Positions 18,108 through 27,210 are shown, counted from the stretch's first letter. The stretch is 64,000 nt of DNA from Terribacillus sp. DMT04 (GCF_019056395.1 NZ_CP077639.1:2296001-2360000), one strand, 5' to 3'. Numbers and translations: made by a program. The notes: generated from the sequence alone by a model not told the origin.

Positions 18108-18665
18108 ATGACGACATTAAATGAATGGTTTGATAAAGGAATAAGCATTGATGCGTACTTGGACGCGATGCAAACACATAAAGAAAATGCAATGCACATT
18201 TATGATCACTATGAACTGCCAGCAGATACGGACTTCTTCAACATACTTCGCACGCAAAAACTGCGGGCGATCATACTAACGGAAGACTGGTGCGGTGATG
18301 CAATGCTGAACTTACCGATTTTCTACCATATCGCCCAAGCTGGCGCAATTGAAGTCAGCATTCTCTATCGTGATCAAAATCTGGAATTGATGGATCAGTA
18401 CTTGACGAATGGAAAAAGCCGGTCGATTCCTATTATTATTTTCATTAACCAGAATGGGGACGAAGTAGCAAAATGGGGACCGCGCGCACCTGAATTGCAA
18501 GTGTACATCGATGAATCATTCAGCAGCCTTCCTGACAAAGACGCACCTGAATATGAGGAAAAGCGTGATCAGATGCTTACTTTTATCACGAAATCTTATC
18601 GTGATAACAAAGACTTCTGGCAGCGTGTGTATGCAAGCATGAAAAGAGGCTTGCAGGAAGCATAG
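18108..18665 (+). CDS. Thioredoxin-fold family protein (single-Cys WCGDA motif)
   Basis: 185 residues from ATG 18108 (AAAGGA 8 bases upstream). The thioredoxin-like core has ILTEDWCGDAM near residues 62-72: the first Cys of the CXXC is kept and the second is replaced by Ala. SRSIPIIIFINQNG contains the cis-Pro loop. This WCGDA subfamily is widespread in Bacillaceae; a dithiol-disulfide exchange is not possible with one Cys, so a thiol-peroxidase, glutathione/bacillithiol-linked or structural role is possible. Function not known. The stop codon is immediately followed by a dispersed repeat. Confidence 0.8.
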   Translation: MTTLNEWFDKGISIDAYLDAMQTHKENAMHIYDHYELPADTDFFNILRTQKLRAIILTEDWCGDAMLNLPIFYHIAQAGAIEVSILYRDQNLELMDQYLTNGKSRSIPIIIFINQNGDEVAKWGPRAPELQVYIDESFSSLPDKDAPEYEEKRDQMLTFITKSYRDNKDFWQRVYASMKRGLQEA

Positions 18666-19050
18666 AAGCTGGGACATAACTGTTTAAGCTATATAAAAAT
18701 CCAAACAATACTGCAAGCAACAACAGCATTGTTTGGATTATTTGTATTGGAAATTTAGATGAGAGCATCGCTTCGGAAATACACTCCGCTTTCCTGCGGG
18801 CGGCTGTGGAGCCTCCTTGTATTTCCTACGCTGATTCTTGTTATGGTGCTCCTTACTAGTGTAGAAAGAATACGTAGACTCCTCGAAAATAAAAAGCGAT
18901 TTTCTTGTCGGCATCTACTTCAAAAGCCATTCTTGTCCGACGATAACAGTTAAATTTGGAAAGTAGCAGCCGTCTGAGGGCTGCATTAAAAGTATGGATC
19001 TAGTCATCGTTCGCTTTTGGAATTAATCTTGTTTTGTCCCTACCTCTTTT
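18666..19050. repeat. MITE-like dispersed repeat, copy 1 (about 385 bp)
   Basis: Non-coding element whose inverted, about 90 percent similar copy lies at 28647-29082. It begins AGCTGGGACATAAC and ends GTTTTGTCCCTACCT; these ends are imperfect inverted repeats of each other. An internal hairpin CCAAACAATACTGC.../GCATTGTTTGG lies near the left end. Compared with copy 2 it lacks about 50 bases after CCTGCGGGCGGCTG. No open reading frame of substance; the short frames inside are not shared between copies. It occupies the gap between the thioredoxin-like and APH-like genes. Confidence 0.85.
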
Positions 19051-19065
19051 GTTTACACACTTATT

Positions 19066-19866
19066 TTAAGTGGTTATTTGTCTCTCCAGTTCAGCCAGTA
19101 CATAACTATTCGGGCCTTTTTCTAGCAGCTGATAATACAAACTTAGCTTGGAAAGCATATTAACCCTTTGCCGAATCATATTCTTTTCTTCGCTTTTGTA
19201 GCTCGATAACACTAACTCCATAAATTCTGTGCTCACTTGTGCTATTCCAGCAAAATCAATTGCCGGATCACCCATATGCATGTCACTGAAATCCAGTACA
19301 CCAAGTTTTCGAAAAGGCTGCTCTGCTAATAGATGAGCTGGCCGTAAGTCGCCATGAACGACAGAACTGTAAGTTGGCTGATAGTTACTAAACAGTTTTT
19401 CCGTATAGGCCGCCACTCTATTTGGCAGCTTAGGGTAGAAGGTTCTGATTTGATTTAAGAAACGATCATAGTACGTTTTATCTCGTCTTGGCAGTTTAAA
19501 TGTGACAGATACACGATGCAGCTCGGTCAGAAAGCTTCCCAGCTGGCGAGCAGCCTGCTTTAAATCAGATTTTGACATTCTTGCATGAATAGGACGACCT
19601 GGTATGTACGGATAAAGCATCGCTTCTTGTCCGTCTGCAGTTGTACAAACACGCCATGACGGCAGTGCGACCGTTGTTCTTGCCCGCAAATCCTTCAGCA
19701 GCTTGCCCTCTTCTTTTGAAATGCTTCGCCTATGTCTTGGCACACGCAGTATCCATCGCTGGTTAATAACATAAACTTGATGATCCCAGCCGGTATCATT
19801 TGTTTCTAGATGTCTAACCGGTTCATCCAAATATGTCTCAAGCCAGTTAAGATTGTTCACTTCCAT
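19066..19866 (-). CDS. Aminoglycoside phosphotransferase-family kinase
   Basis: 266 residues with the APH/choline-kinase fold: VVHGDLRPAHLL near residues 167-178 (catalytic loop; Asp present, the usual metal-binding Asn is His) and VLDFSDMHMGDPAIDFAG near 188-205 (DFG-equivalent). The N-lobe contains WILRVPRHRRS with the ATP-binding Lys position occupied by Arg. The family phosphorylates many small hydroxyl compounds; nothing here points to drug resistance. Start ATG 19866. Flanked by the dispersed repeat on its 3' side. Confidence 0.8.
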   Translation of the reverse strand: MEVNNLNWLETYLDEPVRHLETNDTGWDHQVYVINQRWILRVPRHRRSISKEEGKLLKDLRARTTVALPSWRVCTTADGQEAMLYPYIPGRPIHARMSKSDLKQAARQLGSFLTELHRVSVTFKLPRRDKTYYDRFLNQIRTFYPKLPNRVAAYTEKLFSNYQPTYSSVVHGDLRPAHLLAEQPFRKLGVLDFSDMHMGDPAIDFAGIAQVSTEFMELVLSSYKSEEKNMIRQRVNMLSKLSLYYQLLEKGPNSYVLAELERQITT

Positions 19867-19936
19867 TCTCCCCCCGCCTCCTTTTGTTTAAAGCTATTTT
19901 TTATACATATACTAACAAACATCAAGGAGGGGTAGC

Positions 19937-20938
19937 ATGGTCATCCAATTTCTGCGGCGCTTTTATTTCCGGCTCCCTATATTTATCCGGCTCATATCTA
20001 CAGTACTGCTTGTTATGGTCGTGTTTGGCATTTGTATGCGTCATATTGAGCCAGAACAATTCCCGACTTATTTTGATGGTATATGGTGGGCTTTTGTCAC
20101 TGCTTCAACAGTTGGCTATGGTGATTTAATTCCGGAGACATTGAACGGAAAAATTCTCGCCGTTATTCTTATCCTCTCAGGCGCAGGCCTTGTTAGTATC
20201 TATTTATCAACAATTGCTGCGTCGACGGTGCAGTACACACAGAACTTATCAAAAGGGCTGACAGCTTTTAAAGGTACCAATCATATCATTATTGTTGGCT
20301 GGAACGAGCGTGCAAGAAGCCTGCTGGAACGACTGCAAGACAAACATCCAGAACTGCCGGTCGTGCTAATTGATCGAACATTGACTAGCCTTCCTTACAA
20401 AAAGCACGCCCTACATTTCATCCGCGGAGATGCATCAGAAGATAAAACGTTAGAGAAGGCGAATATCCAACAAGCAAAAGCGGCTATTATAACGGCGAAC
20501 ACAGGAGATAACGAAAAGCAGAGTGATTATATGACAATTATGACCACCATTGCAATGCGAGGCAATAACACAGAGCTTATGATCATTGCAGAAGTATTAA
20601 CAAAAAGTCAAAAAGAGAATGTGCGGCGAGCTGGCGCTGATACCGTCATCCGATCTAATGACTTTGTTAGCACACTGTTTTATCATGAATTATTTCACAA
20701 AGAAACAAAAAGTCATTTAGAACTGCTATTACATTTTTTGCAGGAGCAGGAAATCAGAATGAGTCCGCTGCCTCTGGAATTAGTGGATGCAAGTTTTTTT
20801 GAAGTGACACGCTATTTCGCTCGTAAGGACAAAACTGCGATTGGATTTATGCGGGGAGATATCATTGATATGAGTCCCGATTTTCAAGAACCGCTGCATG
20901 CAGAAGACAGCATCATCACCTTACAGCATATCAAATAA
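19937..20938 (+). CDS. Potassium channel with RCK (TrkA-N) domain, YugO-like
   Basis: 333 residues: two membrane helices (about 14-34 and 73-95) around a pore loop with the selectivity filter TVGYGD at residues 58-63, then a Rossmann RCK domain from about 112 (IIIVGWNERARSLLERL, VLIDR, FIRGDASEDKTLEKA) and a C-terminal region. The G-x-x-x-x-A pattern in the nucleotide loop (GWNERA) is degenerate. Like B. subtilis YugO, used for K+ signalling in biofilms, and next to pgi as there. Start ATG 19937 with AAGGAGGGG at 6 bases. Confidence 0.9.
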   Translation: MVIQFLRRFYFRLPIFIRLISTVLLVMVVFGICMRHIEPEQFPTYFDGIWWAFVTASTVGYGDLIPETLNGKILAVILILSGAGLVSIYLSTIAASTVQYTQNLSKGLTAFKGTNHIIIVGWNERARSLLERLQDKHPELPVVLIDRTLTSLPYKKHALHFIRGDASEDKTLEKANIQQAKAAIITANTGDNEKQSDYMTIMTTIAMRGNNTELMIIAEVLTKSQKENVRRAGADTVIRSNDFVSTLFYHELFHKETKSHLELLLHFLQEQEIRMSPLPLELVDASFFEVTRYFARKDKTAIGFMRGDIIDMSPDFQEPLHAEDSIITLQHIK

Positions 20939-20974
20939 AAAATCCCTTCCGCTGCATGGCGAGAAGGGATTTTA
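20937..20974. terminator. Bidirectional terminator between the K+ channel gene and pgi
   Basis: AAAATCCCTTC / GAAGGGATTTTA around a 13-base loop, between convergent stop codons. Confidence 0.9.
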
Positions 20975-20979
20975 TCATT

Positions 20980-22326
20980 TTATAGTCTCTTTTCTAATGC
21001 TGCTTTTTCTTCCTCAAACCCAGGCTTGCCAAGAAGCGCAAACATGTTCTTTTTATACGCTTCTACTCCTGGCTGATCAAATGGATTAACGCCAAGCAAG
21101 TATCCGCTAATGGCACATGCTTTCTCGAAGAAATACACAAGATAGCCGAAGCTGAATGGATCCAATGCAGGCACTTCAACAACCAAGTTCGGCACATCGC
21201 CATCTGTATGCGCCAGTAATGTTCCTTGGAAGGCTTTGCGGTTCACTTGGTCAACAGTTTGTCCTGCAAGATAGTTCAACCCATCAAGATCTTCCTCTTC
21301 TGCTTCGATCGTCACATCAGTAACAGGCTGTTTCACTTGCACAACTGTCTCAAACAAATCGCGGCGGCCTTCTTGTACGTATTGCCCTAGAGAATGCAAA
21401 TCGGTTGAGAAATTAGCAGATGCCGGGAATAATCCCTTCAAATCTTTACCTTCACTTTCACCGAATAATTGCTTCCACCACTCGCTGAAGTATTGCAACG
21501 CGGGCTCATAGTTGACGAGCAGCTCAATTGTTTTTCCTTTATTGTAAAGTACATTACGAACAGCAGCGTATTGATATGCTGGGTTTTCTTGTACATTCGC
21601 ATTCGAGAGCTCTTCCTGTGCTTGTTTTGCTCCAGACATAATGCTGTCGATGTCCACACCAGCTGCAGCTATAGGCAAAAGACCCACTGCTGTGAGCACA
21701 GAGAAACGTCCGCCGACATCATCAGGAATAACGAATGACGTGTAGCCTTCTTTTGATGCGAGTGTCTTCAATGCACCTTTTTCTTTATCGGTCGTTGCAT
21801 AAATACGCTTGCGTGCTTCTTCCACGCCGTATTTATCTTCCAGATATTTCTTGAAGAAACGGAAAGCGATAGCTGGTTCCGTTGTTGTACCACTCTTAGA
21901 GATAACATTTACACTGACGTCTTTCCCTTTGATTGCATCCTTGAGCTGGTTCAAATACGGCGCACTAATGCTATTGCCGACAAAGAATACTTGAGGGGCT
22001 TGGCGATCTTCTTTTGAGAGCACATTGAAAAAACTATGTGTTAATGCTTCAATTGCTGCACGAGCACCAAGGTAAGATCCGCCGATACCAACTACTAGCA
22101 AAACATCGGAATCTGATTTAATCTTCTCCGCTGCTTGTTTGATACGTGCGAATTCTTCTTTGTCGTAATCTGTCGGCAGGTTCAGCCAGCCTAAATAATC
22201 ATTGCCCGCACCTGTTTTATTATGTAATTGATCGTGCGCAGCTTGTACGAGCGGCGCCAAATAATTCAGTTCCTGTTCACCAATATAGGGCATTGCTTTT
22301 TTGTAATCAAATCCGATGTGTGTCAT
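20980..22326 (-). CDS. pgi: Glucose-6-phosphate isomerase
   Basis: Interconverts glucose-6-phosphate and fructose-6-phosphate. 448 residues from ATG 22326, chosen because AAGGAGG is 6 bases upstream. Signature segments: [14 protein letters not shown] near 78-91, [11 protein letters not shown] near 143, [14 protein letters not shown] near 205, [14 protein letters not shown] near 288, and the C-terminal block with the catalytic Lys in [12 protein letters not shown]. Position beside yugO-like and yuzA-like genes matches B. subtilis. Confidence 0.97.
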   Translation of the reverse strand: MTHIGFDYKKAMPYIGEQELNYLAPLVQAAHDQLHNKTGAGNDYLGWLNLPTDYDKEEFARIKQAAEKIKSDSDVLLVVGIGGSYLGARAAIEALTHSFFNVLSKEDRQAPQVFFVGNSISAPYLNQLKDAIKGKDVSVNVISKSGTTTEPAIAFRFFKKYLEDKYGVEEARKRIYATTDKEKGALKTLASKEGYTSFVIPDDVGGRFSVLTAVGLLPIAAAGVDIDSIMSGAKQAQEELSNANVQENPAYQYAAVRNVLYNKGKTIELLVNYEPALQYFSEWWKQLFGESEGKDLKGLFPASANFSTDLHSLGQYVQEGRRDLFETVVQVKQPVTDVTIEAEEEDLDGLNYLAGQTVDQVNRKAFQGTLLAHTDGDVPNLVVEVPALDPFSFGYLVYFFEKACAISGYLLGVNPFDQPGVEAYKKNMFALLGKPGFEEEKAALEKRL

Positions 22327-22470
22327 AATCATCCTCCTTGAAACTGCTTTCTTATTTCACTTTACCGAATCTCCCAATGTTTAGCAAGAATTGTTATAGG
22401 AATAAAATCCGCTAAACAAAGCATGCTAATAAAGATTTATCATCCGCTTAACGAAATGGAGGTTATGCAG

Positions 22471-22704
22471 TTGAATTTAGTTACACGTATTGCTCTCGTT
22501 CTTGTCATCATCGGTGCAATTAACTGGGGACTAGTCGGATTATTCAACTACGACTTGGTAGCAGGTATCTTCGGTAATGGCAGCCAAGCTGCTGCTTTCC
22601 CGCGGATTATTTACAGCCTAGTCGGCTTGGCTGGTCTCGTGTCGATTTCCGCTTTGTTCCTAGAGCGTAAAGAAGTCGAGCAAGCATCAACAAACAAGGC
22701 ATAA
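22471..22704 (+). CDS. yuzA: DUF378 membrane protein, YuzA-like
   Basis: 77 residues with two hydrophobic helices (LVTRIALVLVIIGAINWGLVGL and FPRIIYSLVGLAGLVSIS); IGAINWGLVG-FNYDLV is the DUF378 signature. I prefer the TTG at 22471, which lies 8 bases after GGAGG; the in-frame ATG at 22465 is only 2 bases away from it. Located beside pgi as in B. subtilis. Function unknown. Confidence 0.8.
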   Translation: MNLVTRIALVLVIIGAINWGLVGLFNYDLVAGIFGNGSQAAAFPRIIYSLVGLAGLVSISALFLERKEVEQASTNKA

Positions 22705-22711
22705 ACGATAA

Positions 22712-22748
22712 ATCAAAAAAAAGACCCCCTGCCTGGTGCAGGGGGTCT
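22712..22748 (-). terminator. yugI terminator
   Basis: AGACCCCCTGC / GCAGGGGGTCT with a 5-base loop and eight U residues on the minus strand. On the plus strand it may also end the DUF378 gene, though the U-tract there is poor. Confidence 0.92.
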
Positions 22749-22756
22749 GTTCTGTC

Positions 22757-23128
22757 TTAGTTGCGTTTATCTTCTGTTTGTTTAATCCAATCCTGCAACT
22801 TGTCTTTCAGCGTGTTGAAACCAGCTGGTGCTTCTTGAGTAGCAGCTACAGCTTGTTTTTGATTGTTTTGCGGCTTCGCTGGTGCTTCTTCTGTAGCACG
22901 GATAGATAGAGAATATTTACCGCTATCTTCATTGATATCTAAAATTTTAACTTTAACTTCGTCACCAACAGAAAGATGCTCGCTGATATCTTTTACGAAA
23001 CCATGTGTTACTTCTGAAATGTGAACCAAACCTTGTACTTGCTCATCCAATGCGACAAACGCACCGTAAGGCTGAATACCTGTTACTTTTCCTGTCAATA
23101 CTTGTCCTTGTTCGAACTTCTCTGCCAT
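22757..23128 (-). CDS. yugI: S1-domain RNA-binding protein (general stress protein 13, YugI)
   Basis: 123 residues from ATG 23128 (AGGAG at 9 bases). A single S1/OB domain fills the first 75 residues: GQVLTGKVTGIQPYGAFVALDEQVQGLVHISEV, GDEVKVKILDI, GKYSLSIRA. A Gln/Ala/Pro-rich linker and a short charged helix follow. B. subtilis YugI (GSP13) is ribosome-associated. Cytoplasmic; role in RNA binding inferred from the fold. Confidence 0.93.
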   Translation of the reverse strand: MAEKFEQGQVLTGKVTGIQPYGAFVALDEQVQGLVHISEVTHGFVKDISEHLSVGDEVKVKILDINEDSGKYSLSIRATEEAPAKPQNNQKQAVAATQEAPAGFNTLKDKLQDWIKQTEDKRN

Positions 23129-23290
23129 ACTAAACAACTCCTGATATTTTCTACTTTAGTCGCAATAAACAATTTTATCATAGTCAGTCGGATTCGGCAA
23201 AATTTATCAAGAATTTCACAAATTATGTTTATGTTTTCTTCATTATGGCAATACATACTACTGTAAGACTTTCTCGTATTCCCCCTGTAG

Positions 23291-23324
23291 GCAAAGCGAT
23301 GCGCATCGCTTTGCTTTTTTTTTT
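23291..23324 (+). terminator. Orphan Rho-independent terminator
   Basis: A perfect palindrome GCAAAGCGATGC/GCATCGCTTTGC at 23291-23314 is followed by ten T residues. It points rightward, yet no rightward gene lies between yugI (which starts at 23128 and runs left) and it. It therefore ends either a small RNA from 23130-23290 or a 5' leader of the alpha/beta hydrolase gene at 23384, where it would be an attenuator. Confidence 0.85.
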
Positions 23325-23383
23325 GCATATAAAGATTGAAACGAGCGAGACTATACCTAATTGCAGGTAAAGGGGCAGCGCAA

Positions 23384-24196
23384 ATGTCTTGTTCAACAGG
23401 TATATTCAATTTTAACGGTGTTGCGGTCGACTATAAAACATATCCTTCATACAATACAGGAACCTCCAAAACAATCCTTCTTCTCCATGGTTTTCTTGCT
23501 TCCCAATATTGTTTTCATCACCTTATTCCAGAGCTGCGGCGTAATCACCGTGTGCTCACTTTAGATTTCCCGCCTTTTGGTCAAAGCAGCAAACATCCAG
23601 AAACGGCTTTTTCGTATGATGATTATACCCGCCTTGTGGCTGCTCTCTTAGCGCATTTAAATATCAACCGACTGGATATTGCAGGCCACTCCATGGGCGG
23701 TCAAATCGCCATGCGCTTTTCCTTTCACTATCCTAAGATGGTTAATCGGTTATATTTGTTTGCGCCATCCAGCTATATGCTGCCGACAGATGCTTTTAGC
23801 AGCCTTGTTGCTTCGCGTCATTTTTTTCCCAGCTTTATGAAATTAATTTTTGAGGCGGGCAGTGTTGTTCGATTTTTGGAACATCTCGTTGCCAATCCGC
23901 AGAGCATTTCGCTTCGCATGGTGGTTGCATACAGTATTCCATTTATGAACCAACGTTTTTTTTCTTCCCTGGCTACCTTTATTCAGCACCGAGGCGGCGA
24001 CTTGCCAAATGACTGCATTCAACAAATACAAACTCCTGCGATAATATTTTGGGGCAGTCAAGATCCGTTACTGCCACCATCGATTGGTTACAGGCTGCTA
24101 GCTGAAATACCGAGCGCAACACTGCACGTTTTCCCAGATGCAGGACACCTGCTGCCGGAAGAAATCCCCGACACACTGATAGCTTTTATGTCGTGA
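23384..24196 (+). CDS. Alpha/beta hydrolase (YugF-like)
   Basis: 270 residues from ATG 23384 with AAAGGGG at 8 bases; an upstream TTG frame has no site. LLLHGFLASQYCFHHL after strand 3, nucleophile elbow AGHSMGGQIAMRF near residue 102, Asp in FWGSQDPLLPP and His in PDAGHLLPEEIP complete the triad. Close in type to carboxylesterases/epoxide-hydrolase-like B. subtilis YugF, which also lies near patB. Substrate unknown. Confidence 0.85.
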   Translation: MSCSTGIFNFNGVAVDYKTYPSYNTGTSKTILLLHGFLASQYCFHHLIPELRRNHRVLTLDFPPFGQSSKHPETAFSYDDYTRLVAALLAHLNINRLDIAGHSMGGQIAMRFSFHYPKMVNRLYLFAPSSYMLPTDAFSSLVASRHFFPSFMKLIFEAGSVVRFLEHLVANPQSISLRMVVAYSIPFMNQRFFSSLATFIQHRGGDLPNDCIQQIQTPAIIFWGSQDPLLPPSIGYRLLAEIPSATLHVFPDAGHLLPEEIPDTLIAFMS

Positions 24197-24265
24197 TCAT
24201 CCATTTCGCTTTTCGAATCGTCCTAGCCTATAATGGGGATAGAAGTGGGGAAAGGAGTGCGGGAT

Positions 24266-25438
24266 ATGCATAATTTTGAAACCGTACATGACCGGAGGAA
24301 AACTCGTTCCGTAAAATGGGATAACTTACAGGCATTATATGGCGGAGAAGACGTCCTGCCGATGTGGGTTGCAGATATGGATTTTCAATCTCCGCGCGCA
24401 GTGATTCATGCACTGAAAGATAAGGCAGAGCATGGTATCTATGGATACACGATGACAGACGCCAGCATTGCGAAAGTTGTCAGCAGATGGGTGGAAAAGC
24501 GCCACGGCTGGAGAATCAAACCGAGCTGGCTCTTATACAGTCCTGGTGTCGTAACGAGCTTACATATGGCGATTCAGACATTTACCAACCCAGGTGACCA
24601 AGTTATCATACAAACACCAGTATATGTTCCTTTTTATAGCGTAGTTAAACAGCACGATCGGAAATTAGTGGAAAATCCATTAATCGAAGACAAAGGTGTA
24701 TATACAATGAATCTTGAGCACTTAGAGACATGCTTCCGAAATGGAGCAAAAGCGATGATTCTATGTAATCCTCATAACCCAGTTGGACGTGTCTGGACGA
24801 AGCAGGAGCTGGAGCAGCTGGCTGCCTTATGTCAGACATATGATGTTTTACTTCTTTCAGATGAGATTCATGCTGATTTGATTCATAGCGGCCATCAGCA
24901 TATCCCAATTGCTTCTTTATCGGAAGATATGAGTAAACGTACGCTGTCGTTCTTATCTCCATCGAAAACATTCAACATTGCTGGACTGCAAGTATCTTAT
25001 GCAATTGTGCAGGAAGAAGAAAAGCGCCAACAGCTGCAGGATACATTTACGAAGCAAGGCATTCACATGCTGAATACGATGGCTGTAGCGGCGTTGGAAG
25101 CCGCTTATACGGAAGGCGAAGAATGGCTGACAGGTTTGCTCGACATCTTGGCCGTGAATAAGAAGCTGGTAGAAGAGGCCTTGGCAGCCACTCCGCTAAT
25201 AAAGCCAATTCCGTTGGAAGGGACGTATTTAGTTTGGCTGGATTGTCGTAATATGAAGCTGAACCAAAAAGACCTAATGGATTTCTTTGCGAATAAAGCA
25301 AAACTTGGTTTTAACGGCGGCGAACAATTCGGAGATGCTGGGACAGGATACGTGCGTATGAACATCGCATGCCCGCCAGAAACAATGCGTGATGCCTTAC
25401 AGCGTCTGACAAACAGTTTAAAAGAATTTGAGGTGTAA
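24266..25438 (+). CDS. patB: PLP-dependent C-S lyase / aminotransferase, PatB/MalY type
   Basis: 390 residues from ATG 24266 with AAAGGAG at 8 bases. Fold-type I: MWVADMDFQSP near residue 34, YSPGVVTSLHMAIQTFT, LCNPHNPVGRVW, LLLSDEIHADLI (Asp for the PLP ring) and SPSKTFNIAGLQ with the Schiff-base Lys near 233. MalY/PatB enzymes cleave cystathionine or cysteine by beta-elimination. Directly followed two bases later by kapB, so the two are cotranscribed. Confidence 0.92.
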   Translation: MHNFETVHDRRKTRSVKWDNLQALYGGEDVLPMWVADMDFQSPRAVIHALKDKAEHGIYGYTMTDASIAKVVSRWVEKRHGWRIKPSWLLYSPGVVTSLHMAIQTFTNPGDQVIIQTPVYVPFYSVVKQHDRKLVENPLIEDKGVYTMNLEHLETCFRNGAKAMILCNPHNPVGRVWTKQELEQLAALCQTYDVLLLSDEIHADLIHSGHQHIPIASLSEDMSKRTLSFLSPSKTFNIAGLQVSYAIVQEEEKRQQLQDTFTKQGIHMLNTMAVAALEAAYTEGEEWLTGLLDILAVNKKLVEEALAATPLIKPIPLEGTYLVWLDCRNMKLNQKDLMDFFANKAKLGFNGGEQFGDAGTGYVRMNIACPPETMRDALQRLTNSLKEFEV

Positions 25439-25440
25439 CC

Positions 25441-25818
25441 ATGATTAGTATTGGCAGTATCGTGAAAGCTCGATATAAAACAGGGAGCTATGTAGGGAAG
25501 GTAAAAGAAGAACGCGGGAAGTTTTTGTTAGTAGAAATTCTTGCTGTCCTTAAACATCCGCAGCAAGGAGACTTACACAATCCGAAACAAACGGAAGATG
25601 TTTTCTTCCATGAACGCCGAGCGCTCGCTCACTACGAAAAAGCAAATATACCAAAGACAGCTGTATCTCGATATGAAGAAGAAGTACTTGATTACGCGGA
25701 TTCGCTGCGGACAGCCCTCGAGCAGCTTCAGCAAACGTTACATAATGAACCCGCTTCTGCCTATCAGCAGCTGGCGCTTGCCAATTTGGCTTCATTGGAG
25801 AAAGACTACTTTGGATAA
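25441..25818 (+). CDS. kapB: Kinase-associated lipoprotein-type protein KapB (without kinB)
   Basis: 125 residues. The first half forms the KapB SH3-like barrel (GSIVKARYKTGSYVGKV, LVEILAVLKHPQQGDLHNPK, DVFFHERRALAHYEK) followed by two helices ending in LASLEKDYFG, matching the B. subtilis protein along its length. In B. subtilis KapB is encoded after kinB and is needed for KinB-driven phosphorelay entry to sporulation. Here patB abuts kapB and no histidine kinase is present between them. Confidence 0.9.
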   Translation: MISIGSIVKARYKTGSYVGKVKEERGKFLLVEILAVLKHPQQGDLHNPKQTEDVFFHERRALAHYEKANIPKTAVSRYEEEVLDYADSLRTALEQLQQTLHNEPASAYQQLALANLASLEKDYFG

Positions 25819-25822
25819 ACAG

Positions 25823-25856
25823 AAAAAAGCAGAAGCGTATGCTCCTGCCTTTTTCT
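25823..25856 (+). terminator. kapB terminator
   Basis: GCAGAAGC / GCTCCTGC hairpin flanked by an A-run and TTTTTC, just after the kapB stop. One bulge or mismatch in the stem. Confidence 0.7.
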
Positions 25857-25946
25857 TGTACTGCGAACAAAGACCAACGTGCTCCAAATCAACTAGCAAG
25901 CCGTGTGTTGGCTGTCTGTCCGCACCCCCGCCTTCATAAAAGAGCA

Positions 25947-25970
25947 GAAAAAAACCGGAGATTATCTCCG
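25947..25970 (-). terminator. ptsH terminator
   Basis: On the minus strand CGGAG / CTCCG with a short AT loop is followed by TTTTTTTC. Confidence 0.8.
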
Positions 25971-25979
25971 ATTCTTCCG

Positions 25980-26240
25980 TCAGCTCAAATGGGTTTCCAG
26001 CACTTCTTGAATGCCCGCCATCGCGTCTTCCTCATCTTGTCCGTCAATTGTAATCAGAACCTCTCCGCCTTGTGAAACGCCTAGTGACATAACACCCATG
26101 ATGGATTTAAGATTCACTTTCTTCTGCTTATATGTAAGCCCAATTTCGGAATTGAATTGGCTAGCTTTATTAACGAGCAATGTTGCAGGGCGTGCGTGAA
26201 TACCAGTCTCGCTCGTAACCGTAAATGTTTTTTCTTGCAT
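25980..26240 (-). CDS. ptsH: Phosphocarrier protein HPr (stand-alone gene)
   Basis: 86 residues from ATG 26240 with GGAGGG at 7 bases. Carries phosphate from enzyme I to sugar-specific enzymes II. His-15 is in [11 protein letters not shown], so this is HPr and not the regulatory paralogue Crh (Gln at 15). The regulatory Ser-46 lies in [12 protein letters not shown], so HPr kinase and CcpA-dependent catabolite repression can act on it. Unusually, ptsI does not follow; the gene is alone with its own terminator between kapB and deoD. Confidence 0.93.
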   Translation of the reverse strand: MQEKTFTVTSETGIHARPATLLVNKASQFNSEIGLTYKQKKVNLKSIMGVMSLGVSQGGEVLITIDGQDEEDAMAGIQEVLETHLS

Positions 26241-26433
26241 TGCGTTTCCCTCCAAAGCAAATTTCACATGTATGATCATGTGAATAATGTAACATTACTA
26301 TTATAAGAGAAAAGAAAGCGGTTTTAAATGCAACAGACACTTTTTTAAGTTTAAAAACAGCTTTTTACCAGAACATTGAGTTTCTCTAGCTTTTGTGGTA
26401 ATTTTGACTCATCTAGAAAAGAGGAGTGCTGTC

Positions 26434-27144
26434 ATGAGTGTACATATAAATGCGGAAGCTGGTCAGATTGCAGACAAAATTTTGCTCCCAGGTGACCCGC
26501 TGCGTGCGAAATATATCGCAGAAACTTTTTTGGAAGATGCTGAACTTTATAATGATGTAAGAGGCATGTATGGTTACACAGGTACATACAAAGGAGAAAG
26601 AATTTCTGTGCAAGGTACAGGCATGGGTGTTCCTTCTATCAGCATCTACGTGAATGAACTTATTCAAAGCTATGGCGTGAAAAAATTGATACGCGTCGGT
26701 ACTTGCGGTGCCATTCAAAAAGACGTAAACGTGCGTGACGTAATCCTTGCTTCTACTTCTAGCTCTGATTCTCAAATGAACAGACAGGAGTTCGGTTCCG
26801 TTGATTTCGCTCCGACTGCTGACTTCGACCTCCTGTTGAAAGCATATGAAGCTGGTAAGGCAAAAGGTCTTAATCTTCGTGTAGGTAATGTGTTTACAAG
26901 TGATCGCTTCTATCGTGACAACACGTTAGAATTCTACGGTAAACTAGCCGATTACAACGTATTAGCTGTAGAAATGGAAACAACGGCACTTTATACACTT
27001 GCTGCAAAATATGATTGTCAGGCATTATCTGTTTTAACTGTAAGCGATCATATACTGACTGGCGAAGAAACAACATCAGAGGAACGTCAAACCACTTTCA
27101 GTGACATGATGGAAATCGCGTTAGACGCTGCAATCCAGGCGTAG
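26434..27144 (+). CDS. deoD: Purine-nucleoside phosphorylase
   Basis: Phosphorolysis of purine (deoxy)nucleosides in salvage. 236 residues from ATG 26434 (GAGGAG at 7 bases). PNP/UDP family markers: [13 protein letters not shown] near 20-32, [32 protein letters not shown] near 180, and the catalytic Asp in [10 protein letters not shown] near 204. Length and motifs fit the hexameric DeoD type. Weak hairpin after the stop. Confidence 0.96.
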   Translation: MSVHINAEAGQIADKILLPGDPLRAKYIAETFLEDAELYNDVRGMYGYTGTYKGERISVQGTGMGVPSISIYVNELIQSYGVKKLIRVGTCGAIQKDVNVRDVILASTSSSDSQMNRQEFGSVDFAPTADFDLLLKAYEAGKAKGLNLRVGNVFTSDRFYRDNTLEFYGKLADYNVLAVEMETTALYTLAAKYDCQALSVLTVSDHILTGEETTSEERQTTFSDMMEIALDAAIQA

Positions 27145-27176
27145 AAGAAGGCTTCTGCGCCTTTTTCTATGTTCTG

Positions 27177-27210
27177 ATTGTAAACCTAATAATAATTTAA
27201 GTTGACATTT
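27177..27210. promoter_or_regulatory. BirA-type biotin operator upstream of bioY
   Basis: ATTGTAAACC and GTTGACATT form an imperfect inverted repeat separated by 14 bases, matching the Bacillus BirA operator form TTGTWAACC-N14/16-GGTTWACAA (left half nearly perfect, right half with mismatches). The right half overlaps the -35 of the bioY promoter, so holo-BirA bound to biotinyl-AMP would block transcription. Confidence 0.7.

Noticed and set aside
18759-18953. 64-codon ORF inside repeat copy 1
   Set aside because: Not preserved in copy 2, no ribosome site, non-protein-like composition.
19066-19866. APH-like kinase as an antibiotic-resistance gene
   Set aside because: Only the generic kinase fold is visible; no feature of a known aminoglycoside resistance enzyme and no mobile context with resistance genes.
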